The notes: generated by a model not told the origin, from the sequence alone. Positions 35,774 to 44,977 are shown, counted from the stretch's first letter. The stretch: DNA of 64,000 nucleotides from Hyphomicrobiaceae bacterium (GCA_020442165.1 JAGRKV010000045.1:62001-126000), one strand, 5' to 3'. A program made the numbers and translations.

Positions 35774-37258
35774 CTATTCTTTCAACTCCGCAAATGCTGC
35801 AAGGGCCCTTGCGCGCGCGGCTGCATGGTCGACGATCGGCAATGGGTAGCTGTCGCTGACCAGCAATGAATCCGTACCGCAAGATGCTGCTCGACCAATT
35901 GCCATGGGACGATGCACCGCAGACAGCGGCGCGTTGGCCAGTTCTGGGATCCAGCGGCGAATATAATTTCCCTCGGGATCAAATTTCTCGGCCTGTGTGA
36001 CTGGATTGAAAATGCGGAAATAGGGAGCGGCATCCGCACCCGAACCCGCCACCCATTGCCAGCTCGCGGCGTTGTTGCCCAGGTCCGCGTCAACCAACGC
36101 ATCCCAAAACCAGCGCTCGCCAGCCTGCCAGGGGATCAAGAGATGCTTCACCAGGAATGATGCGACGATCATGCGGACGCGGTTGTGCATCCAGCCCGTC
36201 TGCCAGAGTTCGCGCATGCCGGCATCGACGATGGGATAACCCGTCATTCCACGCTGCCATGACGTCAGTGCGGCCGGATCGTGGCGCCAGGCGAAATTTT
36301 CGAACTGAGGCCGGAAGGGCTTTTCAGGAATATGGGGGAAATGAAAGAGCAAGTGCTGGGAGAACTCCCGCCAGACCAATTCTTTGAGGAACGTCTGCAA
36401 TCCGTCAGCATTTGCAGGGTCGCGATCGCGCGCATTGGCGACGCGCCACCAGATGAGACGGGGGGAAATTTCGCCGTGAGCTAAATGGGGCGACAGGCGA
36501 GAAGTGGCGGTGAGGTCGGGACGATTGCGGTCTTGGGTATAGTTGGCAGCGGCAGACTCAAGGAAACGGTCAAGTCGCACATGCGCTCCCTTCTCACCCG
36601 GCTCCCAATGATCCGAAAATCCGCTCGCCCAATCGGGCTTCGACGGCAACAGCCCCCAGCTCGCAAGCTTTTCCGAGCGCGGCCAGCGCCGGGGGACTGG
36701 TATCTCCGCAGGTGGAGGGATCGGCCGCTCGCCTGCAATGGCCTGGCACAGTCCTCGCCAGAACGGGGTATAGACCCTGTATGGGCCGCCTGACTTGGTC
36801 TCCAGCCGCTCGGGCTCGATGAGGAGCGTTCCACCAAAGCGTTTCAGCTCCAGGCCTGATCGCTCTAGCGCGACCTTGCAATCACGCTCCTGGCGGATCG
36901 CCCACGGCTCATAGCGGCGTGCACAAAAAATTGTGGCTGCGCCTGTCTCATCGGCCAAGGACTGGAGAGCCTCGACAGCCGGGCCGCGTCGCAAGGTAAG
37001 GTGGCTACCGAATTGTCCTAATGCACTGCCAAGCGCCTGCAAACTATTGTGGAGCCACCAGCGTGCCGCCCCGCCAGGTTTCCATTCGCCGGCGGCGGCA
37101 TCGTCGAGGATGTAGAGTGGGATGACCGTGCCACCGCCGCCGGCAGCCACCTTGCACGCCGCGTTGAGTGCCTGATTGTCGGCAATGCGCAAATCATTGC
37201 GGAACCAAACGATGACGGGCCGGCAAGCTGCGTCAGAACCCGACGTCTTGCTCGGCAT
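35774..37258 (-). CDS. phr: Deoxyribodipyrimidine photolyase (class I CPD type)
   Basis: Photolyase repairs UV-made cyclobutane pyrimidine dimers using FADH- and blue light. The 494-residue product has the N-terminal antenna domain (VIVWFRNDLRIADNQAL, VIPLYILDD) and the FAD domain (HLAHGEISPRLIWWRV, FLKELVWREFSQHLLF, GYPIVDAGMRELWQTGWMHN, DADLGNNAASWQWVAGSGAD). Conserved Trp residues for electron transfer are present. ATG at 37258, immediately preceded by an in-frame TTG. The TPR gene ends 23 bases upstream, so the two may be co-transcribed. Confidence 0.95.
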   Translation of the reverse strand: MPSKTSGSDAACRPVIVWFRNDLRIADNQALNAACKVAAGGGGTVIPLYILDDAAAGEWKPGGAARWWLHNSLQALGSALGQFGSHLTLRRGPAVEALQSLADETGAATIFCARRYEPWAIRQERDCKVALERSGLELKRFGGTLLIEPERLETKSGGPYRVYTPFWRGLCQAIAGERPIPPPAEIPVPRRWPRSEKLASWGLLPSKPDWASGFSDHWEPGEKGAHVRLDRFLESAAANYTQDRNRPDLTATSRLSPHLAHGEISPRLIWWRVANARDRDPANADGLQTFLKELVWREFSQHLLFHFPHIPEKPFRPQFENFAWRHDPAALTSWQRGMTGYPIVDAGMRELWQTGWMHNRVRMIVASFLVKHLLIPWQAGERWFWDALVDADLGNNAASWQWVAGSGADAAPYFRIFNPVTQAEKFDPEGNYIRRWIPELANAPLSAVHRPMAIGRAASCGTDSLLVSDSYPLPIVDHAAARARALAAFAELKE

Positions 37259-37280
37259 CAACGGGCTCCGTTCCAGGGTA

Positions 37281-39152
37281 TCAGTTGAACAGGAGTTCGA
37301 AGAGCGTCTTCGGCTTGTGGCGCGCAGGCCGCCCGTCGCGCCGCGAGCGCGGACGAGGCTCTGCCCATGGGTCGGCCCAACCGTCGTCGCGCGTTGCGCT
37401 ATAGCGGCGGCGGCTCGTGCTCGCGACTGCAGGCCGTTCGGTGGCGAGCTGGAACTCGTCGGTCACGCCGTCGACACTTGCAACGGTGACTTTGGTGTCG
37501 CCCCATGTCCATGTTGAAACCTTGTCGCCCTGCCGTTGCGGTTCGATAGCAACGACCGTACTGGTCGCAACATTCAAGATGGCTGTAAATTCGGTGGGCT
37601 CGTCACCATGCTCACCCTTGAGAGTGCCGCCGGAAAACGTCAACAACCCGATATTGCGCAGGGGTGCCTCGCGAAGTTCCCAGGAAATCAGCTTGGGCAT
37701 ACCTTCGCCGATCGTCTCAAGAGGGACAGACAGTCTCCGATAGGCGCGATTGACGGCGAAGTAGCGCTTGCCCCGCGCCACCACCTGCCAATCGTTGATG
37801 CCGAGCCCAGGGACCGGCTTTTCCTGATCGTCAGTGCTGTCGCCATCGAGCCGTTCCAGCGCATCGCCTGCGAGCTTCATGCCAGGATCAAGATAGAGAG
37901 CACGGCGCAAATCCGCGAGGGCCAGGTCGCGCTGGCCCAGCGCATCCTCCAACTCCGCCTTCGCCCACAGGACCTGAGGGCTATCGGGTGCAAGTTTGAC
38001 AGCCATGGCGATGTCCTTCATCCCGACATCCGCCTGGTTGGCCTCCTTATGCACGAAGGCACGGAAGGCGAATGCGACGGACGAGCGGGGGTCGCGCTCG
38101 ATGGCGAAGCCAAGATCGGCCAGGGCCTCTGCCGTGTTGCCATCCCGCCCATGGGCCAAGCCGCGCTCGGCATAGAGCTCTGCGACATTCGGTTTCAATT
38201 CGATGGCGCGTGACAGATCCTTGATCGCTGCCTCGGTATTGCCTGTCACAAGGTAGGCCCATCCGCGCATGCGATAGATGTCAGCGTTGTTGATGTCGAA
38301 CGCCACCGCACGCGACAAATCCTCGATCGCTTCTTCATAGTGGCCAACTGATAATTTTGCTTCGGCGCGGTTGCGATAACCGGCGGCAAAACTGGAGTCT
38401 GAATTGACGGCGCGGCTGAAATCGCGAATGGCAGCATGGGGGCGGCCCAGCTCCAGATGGGCAAGGCCACGGCCCGAAAGCGGCGCGGCGCCATTGGGCA
38501 GCAGGCGTATTGCGTGGGTGTAGTCGCGGATCGCTCCGTCAGAGTCGCCGCCCTTCATCCGCGCGCCGGCGCGATTGTTGTATGCGGCGGCATATCCTGG
38601 CGCCAGCACGAGCGCGCGGTCGAAATCCTTTACCGCCTCCTTCATCAGTCCCAGGGCCAGCAGCAGGTTGCCGCGATTGTTGTAGAGGGCAGCGTATTCG
38701 GGGAAGAGCTGCACAGCCTGATTGAAATCCTCAAACGCCTGCTTGGTCTGACCAAGCCGCGCATAGGCCACCGCGCGATCATTGAGGACCATGGCGCGGC
38801 GGTCGTTCGCCAGCGACGTGTCAGCCAGCGCTGCGCTGTAGTGTGCAACCGCCTGCCCGGTATCGCCACGAACGAGTGCCGCGCCGCCCTGGCGGGCCTC
38901 AACGGGCGCTGCCGGCTGGGCTGCGCCGGCAGTGTCCTGTGATGGGGCCGCGTCCGGCGCTGCAACGGCGGGAATGCCAGTAGCCAAAACGAGTGCCGCA
39001 GCTGCCGCCAATCCCGGGACGAAGGTCTTCAGCCAGCCTTTTGCAAACCGCCCTGCATGCGCCCGCTCCGCCAGCGCGGACCCGGCGCGCGCGGCTGTGG
39101 GTGTCGCTCTCGACAGCAGCGGCGATGGCAGTGGCGTTGACCGGGCTTCCAA
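37281..39152 (-). CDS. TPR-repeat protein with N-terminal anchor and unknown C-terminal domain
   Basis: The 623-residue product has a basic N-terminus and a hydrophobic stretch (about residues 45-65, FVPGLAAAAALVLATGIPAVAA) that is a signal peptide or anchor. About ten TPR repeats run from residue 90 to 435; many show the AYNNRGxxxxxxGxxxxAIxDxxxAI pattern (for example YAALYNNRGNLLLALGLMKE). The C-terminal part (440-575) is a non-TPR domain with beta-like character (ITDEFQL-type stretches), then an Arg-rich tail. It probably acts as a periplasmic scaffold. The start is a TTG; it has GAGGC upstream, but the true start is not certain. Confidence 0.82.
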   Translation of the reverse strand: MEARSTPLPSPLLSRATPTAARAGSALAERAHAGRFAKGWLKTFVPGLAAAAALVLATGIPAVAAPDAAPSQDTAGAAQPAAPVEARQGGAALVRGDTGQAVAHYSAALADTSLANDRRAMVLNDRAVAYARLGQTKQAFEDFNQAVQLFPEYAALYNNRGNLLLALGLMKEAVKDFDRALVLAPGYAAAYNNRAGARMKGGDSDGAIRDYTHAIRLLPNGAAPLSGRGLAHLELGRPHAAIRDFSRAVNSDSSFAAGYRNRAEAKLSVGHYEEAIEDLSRAVAFDINNADIYRMRGWAYLVTGNTEAAIKDLSRAIELKPNVAELYAERGLAHGRDGNTAEALADLGFAIERDPRSSVAFAFRAFVHKEANQADVGMKDIAMAVKLAPDSPQVLWAKAELEDALGQRDLALADLRRALYLDPGMKLAGDALERLDGDSTDDQEKPVPGLGINDWQVVARGKRYFAVNRAYRRLSVPLETIGEGMPKLISWELREAPLRNIGLLTFSGGTLKGEHGDEPTEFTAILNVATSTVVAIEPQRQGDKVSTWTWGDTKVTVASVDGVTDEFQLATERPAVASTSRRRYSATRDDGWADPWAEPRPRSRRDGRPARHKPKTLFELLFN

Positions 39153-39337
39153 CTGGGCCTCGTCTTTCAGCGGGGATCCGGGCCGGCGAAAACCAGCGCG
39201 CCCGGATCAGTTGAATCATCACCGCGCATACTAAGTGAATATGGCGCGGTCGCGAACCCACCCATGCGCCTTGCCGGCCGGCCCAGTCCGTTTATGGCCA
39301 GGCCAGATACTCCCAGGCAGCTCGACCATTCGGGCGA

Positions 39338-39359
39338 CAGTTGACGTATACGTCAACTG
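39338..39359. promoter_or_regulatory. Perfect 22-bp palindrome, operator-like
   Basis: The sequence is CAGTTGACGTA joined to its exact complement TACGTCAACTG. It lies 51 bases upstream of the thioesterase ATG at 39411. Its TTGACGTxxACGTCAA core resembles operators described for MerR-family regulators of branched-chain amino acid or fatty acid breakdown (LiuR type). The regulator is not in the window and the link is inferred. Confidence 0.6.
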
Positions 39360-39410
39360 CGGGTAAGCATTGCGACGATGGAGGATGGTTAACCCAAAGG
39401 GGTCGCCACC

Positions 39411-39974
39411 ATGAATCTATGGCTGCGGTTGTTTTGGTATTTCATCACGGCCTGGCGGCGCCCAACCATCGCCATGCCGGACGGCGTTTCGCAGCTCTCG
39501 TTCCGGGTTCTGCCAACGGATCTGGACACCTCCGCCCACATGAACAACGGCCGCTATCTGGCGCTGATGGACCTCGGCCGGCTCGACATTCTGGTGTCGA
39601 CCGGGCTGTTGCGCGCAGCCCTCCGGCACAAATGGACGCCTGTTGCCACCGCGATAAAGATCCGCTTCCGGCGAGAACTGAGGCTGTTCCAGCGCTTTCA
39701 CATCCTGACGCGGATCGTCGCGTGGGACGAGCAGACGGTGGTGATGGAACAGCAGTTCATCATGTCTGGTGGCACGAGAGACGGCCAACTCGCCGCCCAG
39801 GCGCTCTTCAAGGGCGGTTTATATGACCGGGCGGCCAAGCGCTTCGTCCCGATTGCGACGCTGATGCGGGAAACCGGGCAGGACGGCGAAAGCCCTGCGC
39901 CGAGCCCTGAGGTAGCCGCGTTCCTCAAGGCAGACGATGAGATGAAACGGGCTGCCCAGCGCAGGGTCGACTAG
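39411..39974 (+). CDS. Hot-dog fold thioesterase (4HBT type, THEM6/FadM-like)
   Basis: The 187-residue protein matches single-hot-dog acyl-CoA thioesterase relatives. Visible are LSFRVLPTDLDTSAHMNNGRYLALMDLGR, which carries the conserved Asp/His-Asn active-site region, then HKWTPVATAIKIRFRRELRLFQ and VVMEQQFIM. An aromatic N-terminus (MNLWLRLFWYFITAWRR) may attach to the membrane. The natural acyl substrate is not known. The upstream 22-bp palindrome suggests control by a catabolic regulator. Confidence 0.88.
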   Translation: MNLWLRLFWYFITAWRRPTIAMPDGVSQLSFRVLPTDLDTSAHMNNGRYLALMDLGRLDILVSTGLLRAALRHKWTPVATAIKIRFRRELRLFQRFHILTRIVAWDEQTVVMEQQFIMSGGTRDGQLAAQALFKGGLYDRAAKRFVPIATLMRETGQDGESPAPSPEVAAFLKADDEMKRAAQRRVD

Positions 39975-40003
39975 TGGTTTGCGCGTCTGCCCAGCCCATA
40001 TGT

Positions 40004-40056
40004 GAAAAATATTTTTCCGGTTCTGGCGTTTTCTGAGTAATATTGGAAAATATTTC
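40004..40056. promoter_or_regulatory. Pair of AT-rich palindromic boxes before the DsrC/TusE-like gene
   Basis: The first box is a perfect 14-bp palindrome (GAAAAATATTTTTC, 40004-40017). A second box about 30 bases away (GGAAAATATTTC, 40045-40056) shares the same core. Both lie 105-155 bases before the ATG at 40161, in a locally AT-rich strip. The spacing and similarity suggest binding sites for one dimeric regulator; this is inferred. Confidence 0.45.
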
Positions 40057-40160
40057 TATTTTTACTGCGCCGTGGGGCGGGTTCGTGTATGGTGAGACTG
40101 TCAAGTCCCGCCACGACCCGGCGCCAGCGATGGCGGCGAGCAGCAGAAAAGGTTTTTGGC

Positions 40161-40496
40161 ATGACAGCGCTGGCACGCAAGCAGGACGAACCCACCCTGC
40201 TCGACGAGGATGGCCTCGTGACCGACTTCTCGTTCTGGACTGAGGAACTCGCGGAAGATCTGGCGCGCGAGGAAGGTATCGCGCAACTCAGCGAACGCCA
40301 CTGGCAGGTCATACGTGCGCTGCGGACGGAATATGAACGACTGAGTGCCGTTTCTTCGATCCGTAACGTCTGCCATCAGGCGGGCATCGATCGATCGGCC
40401 GTGAACGAGCTTTTCGGCTATTGCCTCGTAGCCTGGCGGGTATCTGGTCTGCCCAACCCCGGCGAGGAAGCAAGATCCTACCTGGGCGGCATGTGA
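40161..40496 (+). CDS. DsrC/TusE family protein lacking the C-terminal cysteine
   Basis: The 111-residue product matches the sulfur-carrier DsrC/TusE fold: DEDGLVTDFSFWTEELAEDLAREEGI, then LSERHWQVIRALRTEYERL and a C-terminal SGLPNPG. Family members normally end in a motif like GLPKPTGCV, where the penultimate cysteine carries sulfur. Here the end is GLPNPGEEARSYLGGM, so that residue is missing. Two cysteines (71 and 88) are elsewhere. It may be a regulatory or structural relative; DsrC homologues without the arm cysteines are known as RspA-type proteins with proposed regulatory roles. The ATG has AAAAGG upstream. Confidence 0.8.
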   Translation: MTALARKQDEPTLLDEDGLVTDFSFWTEELAEDLAREEGIAQLSERHWQVIRALRTEYERLSAVSSIRNVCHQAGIDRSAVNELFGYCLVAWRVSGLPNPGEEARSYLGGM

Positions 40497-40640
40497 CAAA
40501 CCTTTATGCCGCAATCCATCTGGCTGCGAGCTGAACCGGCTCGATCCGGATCGATTCTGGCTGGTCATGGCTGCCAATTTCCACGTCGCGCGGCGCGCGC
40601 GTCGCTTGCCGGATAGAAATTAGCGGCTGCGATTTCTCCG

Positions 40641-42560
40641 CTACGGCGCGGGCTTGGCGTGACGCTCGATGAGGCTGGTGAAGTCACGTGCAAGCGTGCG
40701 CGAGAAGCTCGCCGTCAGATGGTTGTTGTCGAACATGATGACGTTGGGGCCGACGACAGCGTTGCAGACGCTTCTGGGGCAGATGCGGGTATTGAGATCT
40801 ACTAGCCTCACACCTGCGGGAAGCATTGCAGCAGGCGTGCGCGGATAGGCACTCGGGTCCATCAATTTCGCGAGTGGCCATCGGCATAGTTCGGGCGATT
40901 TTGCCTGCTTGAGGCAGGTCGTCGTCTTTTGCGGCAGCCAGGGTGTGTCGCGCATGGCCAGCGTTGGTGCGATGTTGGCCAGCCGCTCCAGGATGCGACG
41001 CTCCCCCGCCGGGGCTAGATTGTGCCGGGCACCAGAAATGACGATGAGGGCCGGCTTCAGCTCTTCGATCTCCTTCAGCACATTTTCACGCCAGTCCGTG
41101 CATTCCCGATAGGGCCGGAAGCCGTCATCCTTGACCATTATGATTCCCTCCACCGGCCGGCACGATGCCTTGATGCGAACCAGCAGGCGCATTCCGGCCG
41201 CAGAAGCCGCTGCGTCTAATGGCACGAACCAATTGCCCGCATGTGAATCTCCAAACAGCACGATCGTGCGCGCGGCGTCCTTTTGGCCGTAGCTGCATGG
41301 CGGTTGTTCGATCTCGTCGAAACCCAGCATGCAATCGTCTGCGTAGATCCGCGGCCGATCCCTTGCGATCGCCTCCGCGCTTGCCGTCACACCCGGTGCG
41401 ATTGCGACCTCATCGGGACCGAACGACTTCAGCGCAAGCCCCGCCGCGAACGCTGTCGATACAAGCGCGGCGCCAAGGGCAAAAGTTGCCCAAGCGTTTC
41501 GCGCCAGCCAGGCGCCATGCCTTATGGGATCCTCGATGAACCGTGTCGTCAAAACGGCGGCAGCGAGCGACAGGAGCAACGCATAAAACGGTGCGAGCGA
41601 TGTGTGTGGGAACAGCTCGCGTCCTATCACGAGGAATGGCCAATGCCACAGATACCAAGAATAGGAGATGCGGCCGAGGGCGCGCAGCAGCGGATTGGCG
41701 AGCGCTTGGCTGACGAACCCGCGCGGGTCCGCTCCCGCCCAGATGATGTATGCGGCGGCGCATACGGGCAGCAGCGCGGCGATACCTGGGTAGGCGACGC
41801 TGGCGGACAGCACGACAAACGAGCCCAACAGCACCAATGCCGCAGCGATGCTCGCCGATTGCCTGACGGCCGCGGGACTTGATGGCCTGGGTGCTGCGAA
41901 CAGGGCCACGATGGCGCCGGTCAACAATTGCCAGGCACGCGCGCCGGTGTCGAAGAATGCCGCAGCCGGGCTGGCATATGACAGATAGGCGCCATACCCG
42001 AAAGAGGCCGTCCAGAGCATCACCACTGGCCAAATGGGCACAATGGCATCGCGTGACCGGGCCGCGTGGCGCCGTGCTGACAGCCAGAGGAATGCGCCCA
42101 ACAGCAGCGGCCAGACGATATAGAACTGTTCCTCAACCGCGAGCGACCAGAAGTGCAGCACCGGGTTTTCACGCTGGTCGTCGGCCAAGTAATCAGCGTT
42201 GGTGCGAATCTGGCGCCAGTTGAAATAGAACAAGCTTGCCGCGATGATCTGGCGGCCAAGTTCGCGCGTATCGCGGCCCGGAAGAAAAAGCGCTGCCAGT
42301 GCGATGGCAATCAGCACGAGGCAGGCGGCTGGCAGGATGCGCCGGATGCGCCTGCCCCAGAATGCCAAGAAATCAATGTGTACGCCGCTCGCAGCCTCAT
42401 CGCGCAGCAAGCTCGTTATGAGAAAGCCGGAAATGACAAAGAAGACGTCGACACCCGCAAAGCCTCCGGGCAACAGGCGCGGAAAGGCGTGGAAGAGCAC
42501 GACAGCGAGGACGGCAAGCCCGCGCAAGCCTTCAATGTCAGGCCGAAATTCCCTGGTCAC
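40641..42560 (-). CDS. Acyltransferase of the OafA/YrhL type with SGNH domain
   Basis: The 639-residue protein starts with the membrane acyltransferase-3 domain: FRPDIEGLRGLAVLAVVLFHA, GFAGVDVFFVISGFLIT, HFWSLAVEEQFYIVWPLLLG and about ten membrane helices up to residue 380. A periplasmic SGNH hydrolase-like domain follows, with the nucleophile in LFGDSHAGNW (437-440) and Asp611/His614 in FDNNHLT. These enzymes O-acetylate surface sugars such as lipopolysaccharide O-antigen or peptidoglycan. No glycan biosynthesis genes are adjacent, so the acceptor is unknown. Confidence 0.93.
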   Translation of the reverse strand: MTREFRPDIEGLRGLAVLAVVLFHAFPRLLPGGFAGVDVFFVISGFLITSLLRDEAASGVHIDFLAFWGRRIRRILPAACLVLIAIALAALFLPGRDTRELGRQIIAASLFYFNWRQIRTNADYLADDQRENPVLHFWSLAVEEQFYIVWPLLLGAFLWLSARRHAARSRDAIVPIWPVVMLWTASFGYGAYLSYASPAAAFFDTGARAWQLLTGAIVALFAAPRPSSPAAVRQSASIAAALVLLGSFVVLSASVAYPGIAALLPVCAAAYIIWAGADPRGFVSQALANPLLRALGRISYSWYLWHWPFLVIGRELFPHTSLAPFYALLLSLAAAVLTTRFIEDPIRHGAWLARNAWATFALGAALVSTAFAAGLALKSFGPDEVAIAPGVTASAEAIARDRPRIYADDCMLGFDEIEQPPCSYGQKDAARTIVLFGDSHAGNWFVPLDAAASAAGMRLLVRIKASCRPVEGIIMVKDDGFRPYRECTDWRENVLKEIEELKPALIVISGARHNLAPAGERRILERLANIAPTLAMRDTPWLPQKTTTCLKQAKSPELCRWPLAKLMDPSAYPRTPAAMLPAGVRLVDLNTRICPRSVCNAVVGPNVIMFDNNHLTASFSRTLARDFTSLIERHAKPAP

Positions 42561-42809
42561 GATGAGCGCCCCGCCCTTCTCCAGGCTCTGCTCTATCCGC
42601 TCAGGTGGTTGACCTCAAGCAGGGATGGCGCGGACGTGACCAAGGAGCGACGCAGCCCTGGCGACCTGGCGGCGGCGACACCTGCGACATCACGTATCGC
42701 ATTGATATTTGTTATGGCCCAGCGCCTGCCCACGGATGACCTTGCACGCCCCGCACCACACAGCGGTGAAAACGACAATCACCTGAACGCTCTCGTTGGA
42801 GATTACTCA

Positions 42810-43241
42810 ATGCTGAAGTTTGCCCGGATCACTTTCCTTGCCACAGCCCTCATGCTGGCCACAGCCGCTTCCATGCCGGCGCCAGCATCGGCCGGGGACA
42901 GCGATCCGCTGTTCGTCAACATGACGACGTCCGATGCACACCGAGCTGAGATGGCGATCGGCTTCTCGCGCAAGCAGCAGGAGCGCAAACATCCCGTTAC
43001 GGTCTTTCTCAACGACAAGGGCGTGGCTGTCGCCGCGAAGTCCAAGGCAGGAGAGTTCGCCAAACACCAGGGGATGCTCGCGCAGATCATCAAGGACGGC
43101 GGCACCGTCATCGTCTGCCCCATGTGCATGAAGCACTACGGCATCGCCAAGGACGACCTGATCGACGGCGCGCAAGTCGGCAATCCTGAGCTGACCGGCG
43201 GGTTGCTCTTCAAGGACGGCACCCAGACTCTCACATGGTGA
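42810..43241 (+). CDS. Periplasmic DsrE/DsrF-like protein
   Basis: The 143-residue product from the ATG at 42810 (GGAG upstream) has a signal peptide (ITFLATALMLATAASMPAPASA) and a DsrE-like domain: DPLFVNMTTSDAHRAEMAIGF, VTVFLNDKGVAVA, AQIIKDGGTVIVCPMCMKHYGI and ELTGGLLF. The CPMC pair sits where DsrE-family proteins carry their reactive cysteine. A role in sulfur or thiol handling in the periplasm is inferred. A longer open frame runs upstream through the acyltransferase gene but is not coding there. Confidence 0.85.
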   Translation: MLKFARITFLATALMLATAASMPAPASAGDSDPLFVNMTTSDAHRAEMAIGFSRKQQERKHPVTVFLNDKGVAVAAKSKAGEFAKHQGMLAQIIKDGGTVIVCPMCMKHYGIAKDDLIDGAQVGNPELTGGLLFKDGTQTLTW

Positions 43242-43249
43242 TGTGGATT

Positions 43250-43280
43250 GGGCGGGGCCGCGTACATTGCGGCCCTGCCC
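43250..43280. terminator. Hairpin between convergent dsrE-like and nnr genes
   Basis: A 12-bp stem with one wobble pair (GGGCGGGGCCGC with GCGGCCCTGCCC) starts 9 bases after the dsrE-like stop. It lacks a T-run, so termination efficiency is uncertain. Confidence 0.5.
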
Positions 43281-43402
43281 ATCCCCTGCTCATGTTCCCA
43301 GGTTTGTGTGCAGATCACGTACGCGCCGAAGACGGGCGCAAGCCGGAGTGACTCTTTCCTAAAGATCGTACAGATTCGCGCAGGCAAGACGTCGAGTAGA
43401 AT

Positions 43403-44977
43403 CTACCCGATGTGCCCGCGAAGACCGCGCAGGACTTGCGGAAGCGCTTCGGCCAGATCCTCAGCAATCAGGCCAGGGCCAAGCAGATTTGCGCATTCTC
43501 CATGCAGCCAGACGGCCATAGACGCAGCGTCGAAGCCGCTCATGCGCTGAGCAAGCAGACCCGCCACGAAGCCCGCGAGCACGTCGCCAGATCCAGCGGT
43601 GGCCAACCATGGCGGCGCACTCGTGTTGACGGCAGCGTTCCCATCCGGCGCTGCAATGACGGAATCAGCACCCTTCAGTATGACCACTGCACCCGACTGC
43701 CTGGCGGCAGCGCGCGCCCGTTCGATTTTGGATGGCATTTCCGCAAGGCCGGGAAACAGCCGCTTGAATTCACCGTCGTGCGGCGTCAGAACGACGGGGC
43801 GCTCCGGCTTGTTTTGGACTTCCGCGAACAGTGCTGCGGGAGTGTGAGATTGCGGCACGGGTTTGGACGTGAAGCCGAAGCCGACGCCTGCGCTCGTTTG
43901 GGAGCCATCGTCCGTGGCGGCAAAAGAGGTCAAGGCATCCGCGTCCAATACGACGGCCGCATTCGACGCAAGCGCGGCCAAGACCATCTCGGCCGTATCT
44001 ACCCCGATCCCCGCGCCTGGGCCGATCAGCAGAGCGTTCATTCGCGTGTCAGACAATAGATCGGCGAGCGCGCGGGCGCTCCCGCAGGGCTTCAGCATGA
44101 CTGCTGTCAGATGCGCTGCGTTTTCCGGAAGAGCCGATGTCGGAGCGGCGATCGTCACGAGGCCTGAACCGATGCGTAATGCGGCGCGTGCCGCCATGCG
44201 TGCGGCACCTGATTTCAGCGCCGGACCCGACACAACGGCGGTGTGGCCGTGCCGATATTTATGCGCCGTCGCTTGGCGCCAAGGATAGAGCCGCGCAAAC
44301 CTGGACGCGCTGTCGTTTCCCTGAGCTACTGCGGTTGAACCGACGGCAGCGATGACGTGATGCGGTATACCGATGTCGGCCACCGCAATCGTGCCACACA
44401 GGGCGCGGCCGGGGTAAAGTACGTGGCCGGGCTTAAGGCACATGAATGTGATGGTTTCATCTGCCTGGACCGCGGCGTCGCGAGGCCAGCCGGTGTTGCC
44501 GTCGAGGCCGGAGGGAACATCGACGGAGATAACTACCGTGTTCCCAGCCCGTTCGTTGAGGGCAGCTATCACATCGGCAACCGTGCCGTCGACGTCGCGA
44601 GAGAGACCTGCGCCAAAGATTGCGTCTATGACGACGCGCGCGCTCTGGATCTGCCCGGGCGCCAGCGGTTTCACTCGTCCGGTCCATTGGCGCAACATCT
44701 CGGTGGCGTCGCCCTTGACATCTCCGGCATCCCCCAAGAGACCTACGACGACGTCGCAACCTCGCTCCGCCAGCAGCCGGGCGGCAACAAACCCATCGCC
44801 CCCGTTGTTGCCCGGTCCACAGAGCACGGCGACACGATCGCCCTTTTGCACATGCCGCCATGCCGCCTCGGCAACAGCGCGTCCGGCATTCTCCATGAGT
44901 GTCAGCGAGGGCACCCCAGCCGGGACCGCCGCCTTGTCAGCCCGCCCCATCTCTTCGGTTGTCAGCAGCGTCGTCAT
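43403..44977 (-). CDS. nnr: Bifunctional NAD(P)HX epimerase/dehydratase
   Basis: The 524-residue fusion repairs hydrated NAD(P)H. The N-terminal YjeF_N epimerase domain has LLTTEEMGRADKAAV and VAVLCGPGNNGGDGFVAARLL. The C-terminal ADP/ATP-dependent dehydratase domain has LLIGPGAGIG, VVLTPHDGEFKRLFPG, VVILKGADSVIAAPDG and APPWLATAGSGDVLAGFVAGLLAQ with the catalytic Asp. The ATG at 44977 gives MTTLLTTEEM; an upstream start at 45013 is less typical. The gene is divergent from glnB. Confidence 0.95.
   Translation of the reverse strand: MTTLLTTEEMGRADKAAVPAGVPSLTLMENAGRAVAEAAWRHVQKGDRVAVLCGPGNNGGDGFVAARLLAERGCDVVVGLLGDAGDVKGDATEMLRQWTGRVKPLAPGQIQSARVVIDAIFGAGLSRDVDGTVADVIAALNERAGNTVVISVDVPSGLDGNTGWPRDAAVQADETITFMCLKPGHVLYPGRALCGTIAVADIGIPHHVIAAVGSTAVAQGNDSASRFARLYPWRQATAHKYRHGHTAVVSGPALKSGAARMAARAALRIGSGLVTIAAPTSALPENAAHLTAVMLKPCGSARALADLLSDTRMNALLIGPGAGIGVDTAEMVLAALASNAAVVLDADALTSFAATDDGSQTSAGVGFGFTSKPVPQSHTPAALFAEVQNKPERPVVLTPHDGEFKRLFPGLAEMPSKIERARAAARQSGAVVILKGADSVIAAPDGNAAVNTSAPPWLATAGSGDVLAGFVAGLLAQRMSGFDAASMAVWLHGECANLLGPGLIAEDLAEALPQVLRGLRGHIG

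Noticed and set aside
35637..35882. Small leftward frame ending in CKSAVAKVVCG
   Set aside because: Most of it overlaps the 3' end of phr in another frame and no start is supported.
42153..42809. Upstream extension of the DsrE-like frame through the acyltransferase gene
   Set aside because: The signal peptide and ribosome site define the start at 42810; the extension is antisense to OafA coding sequence.
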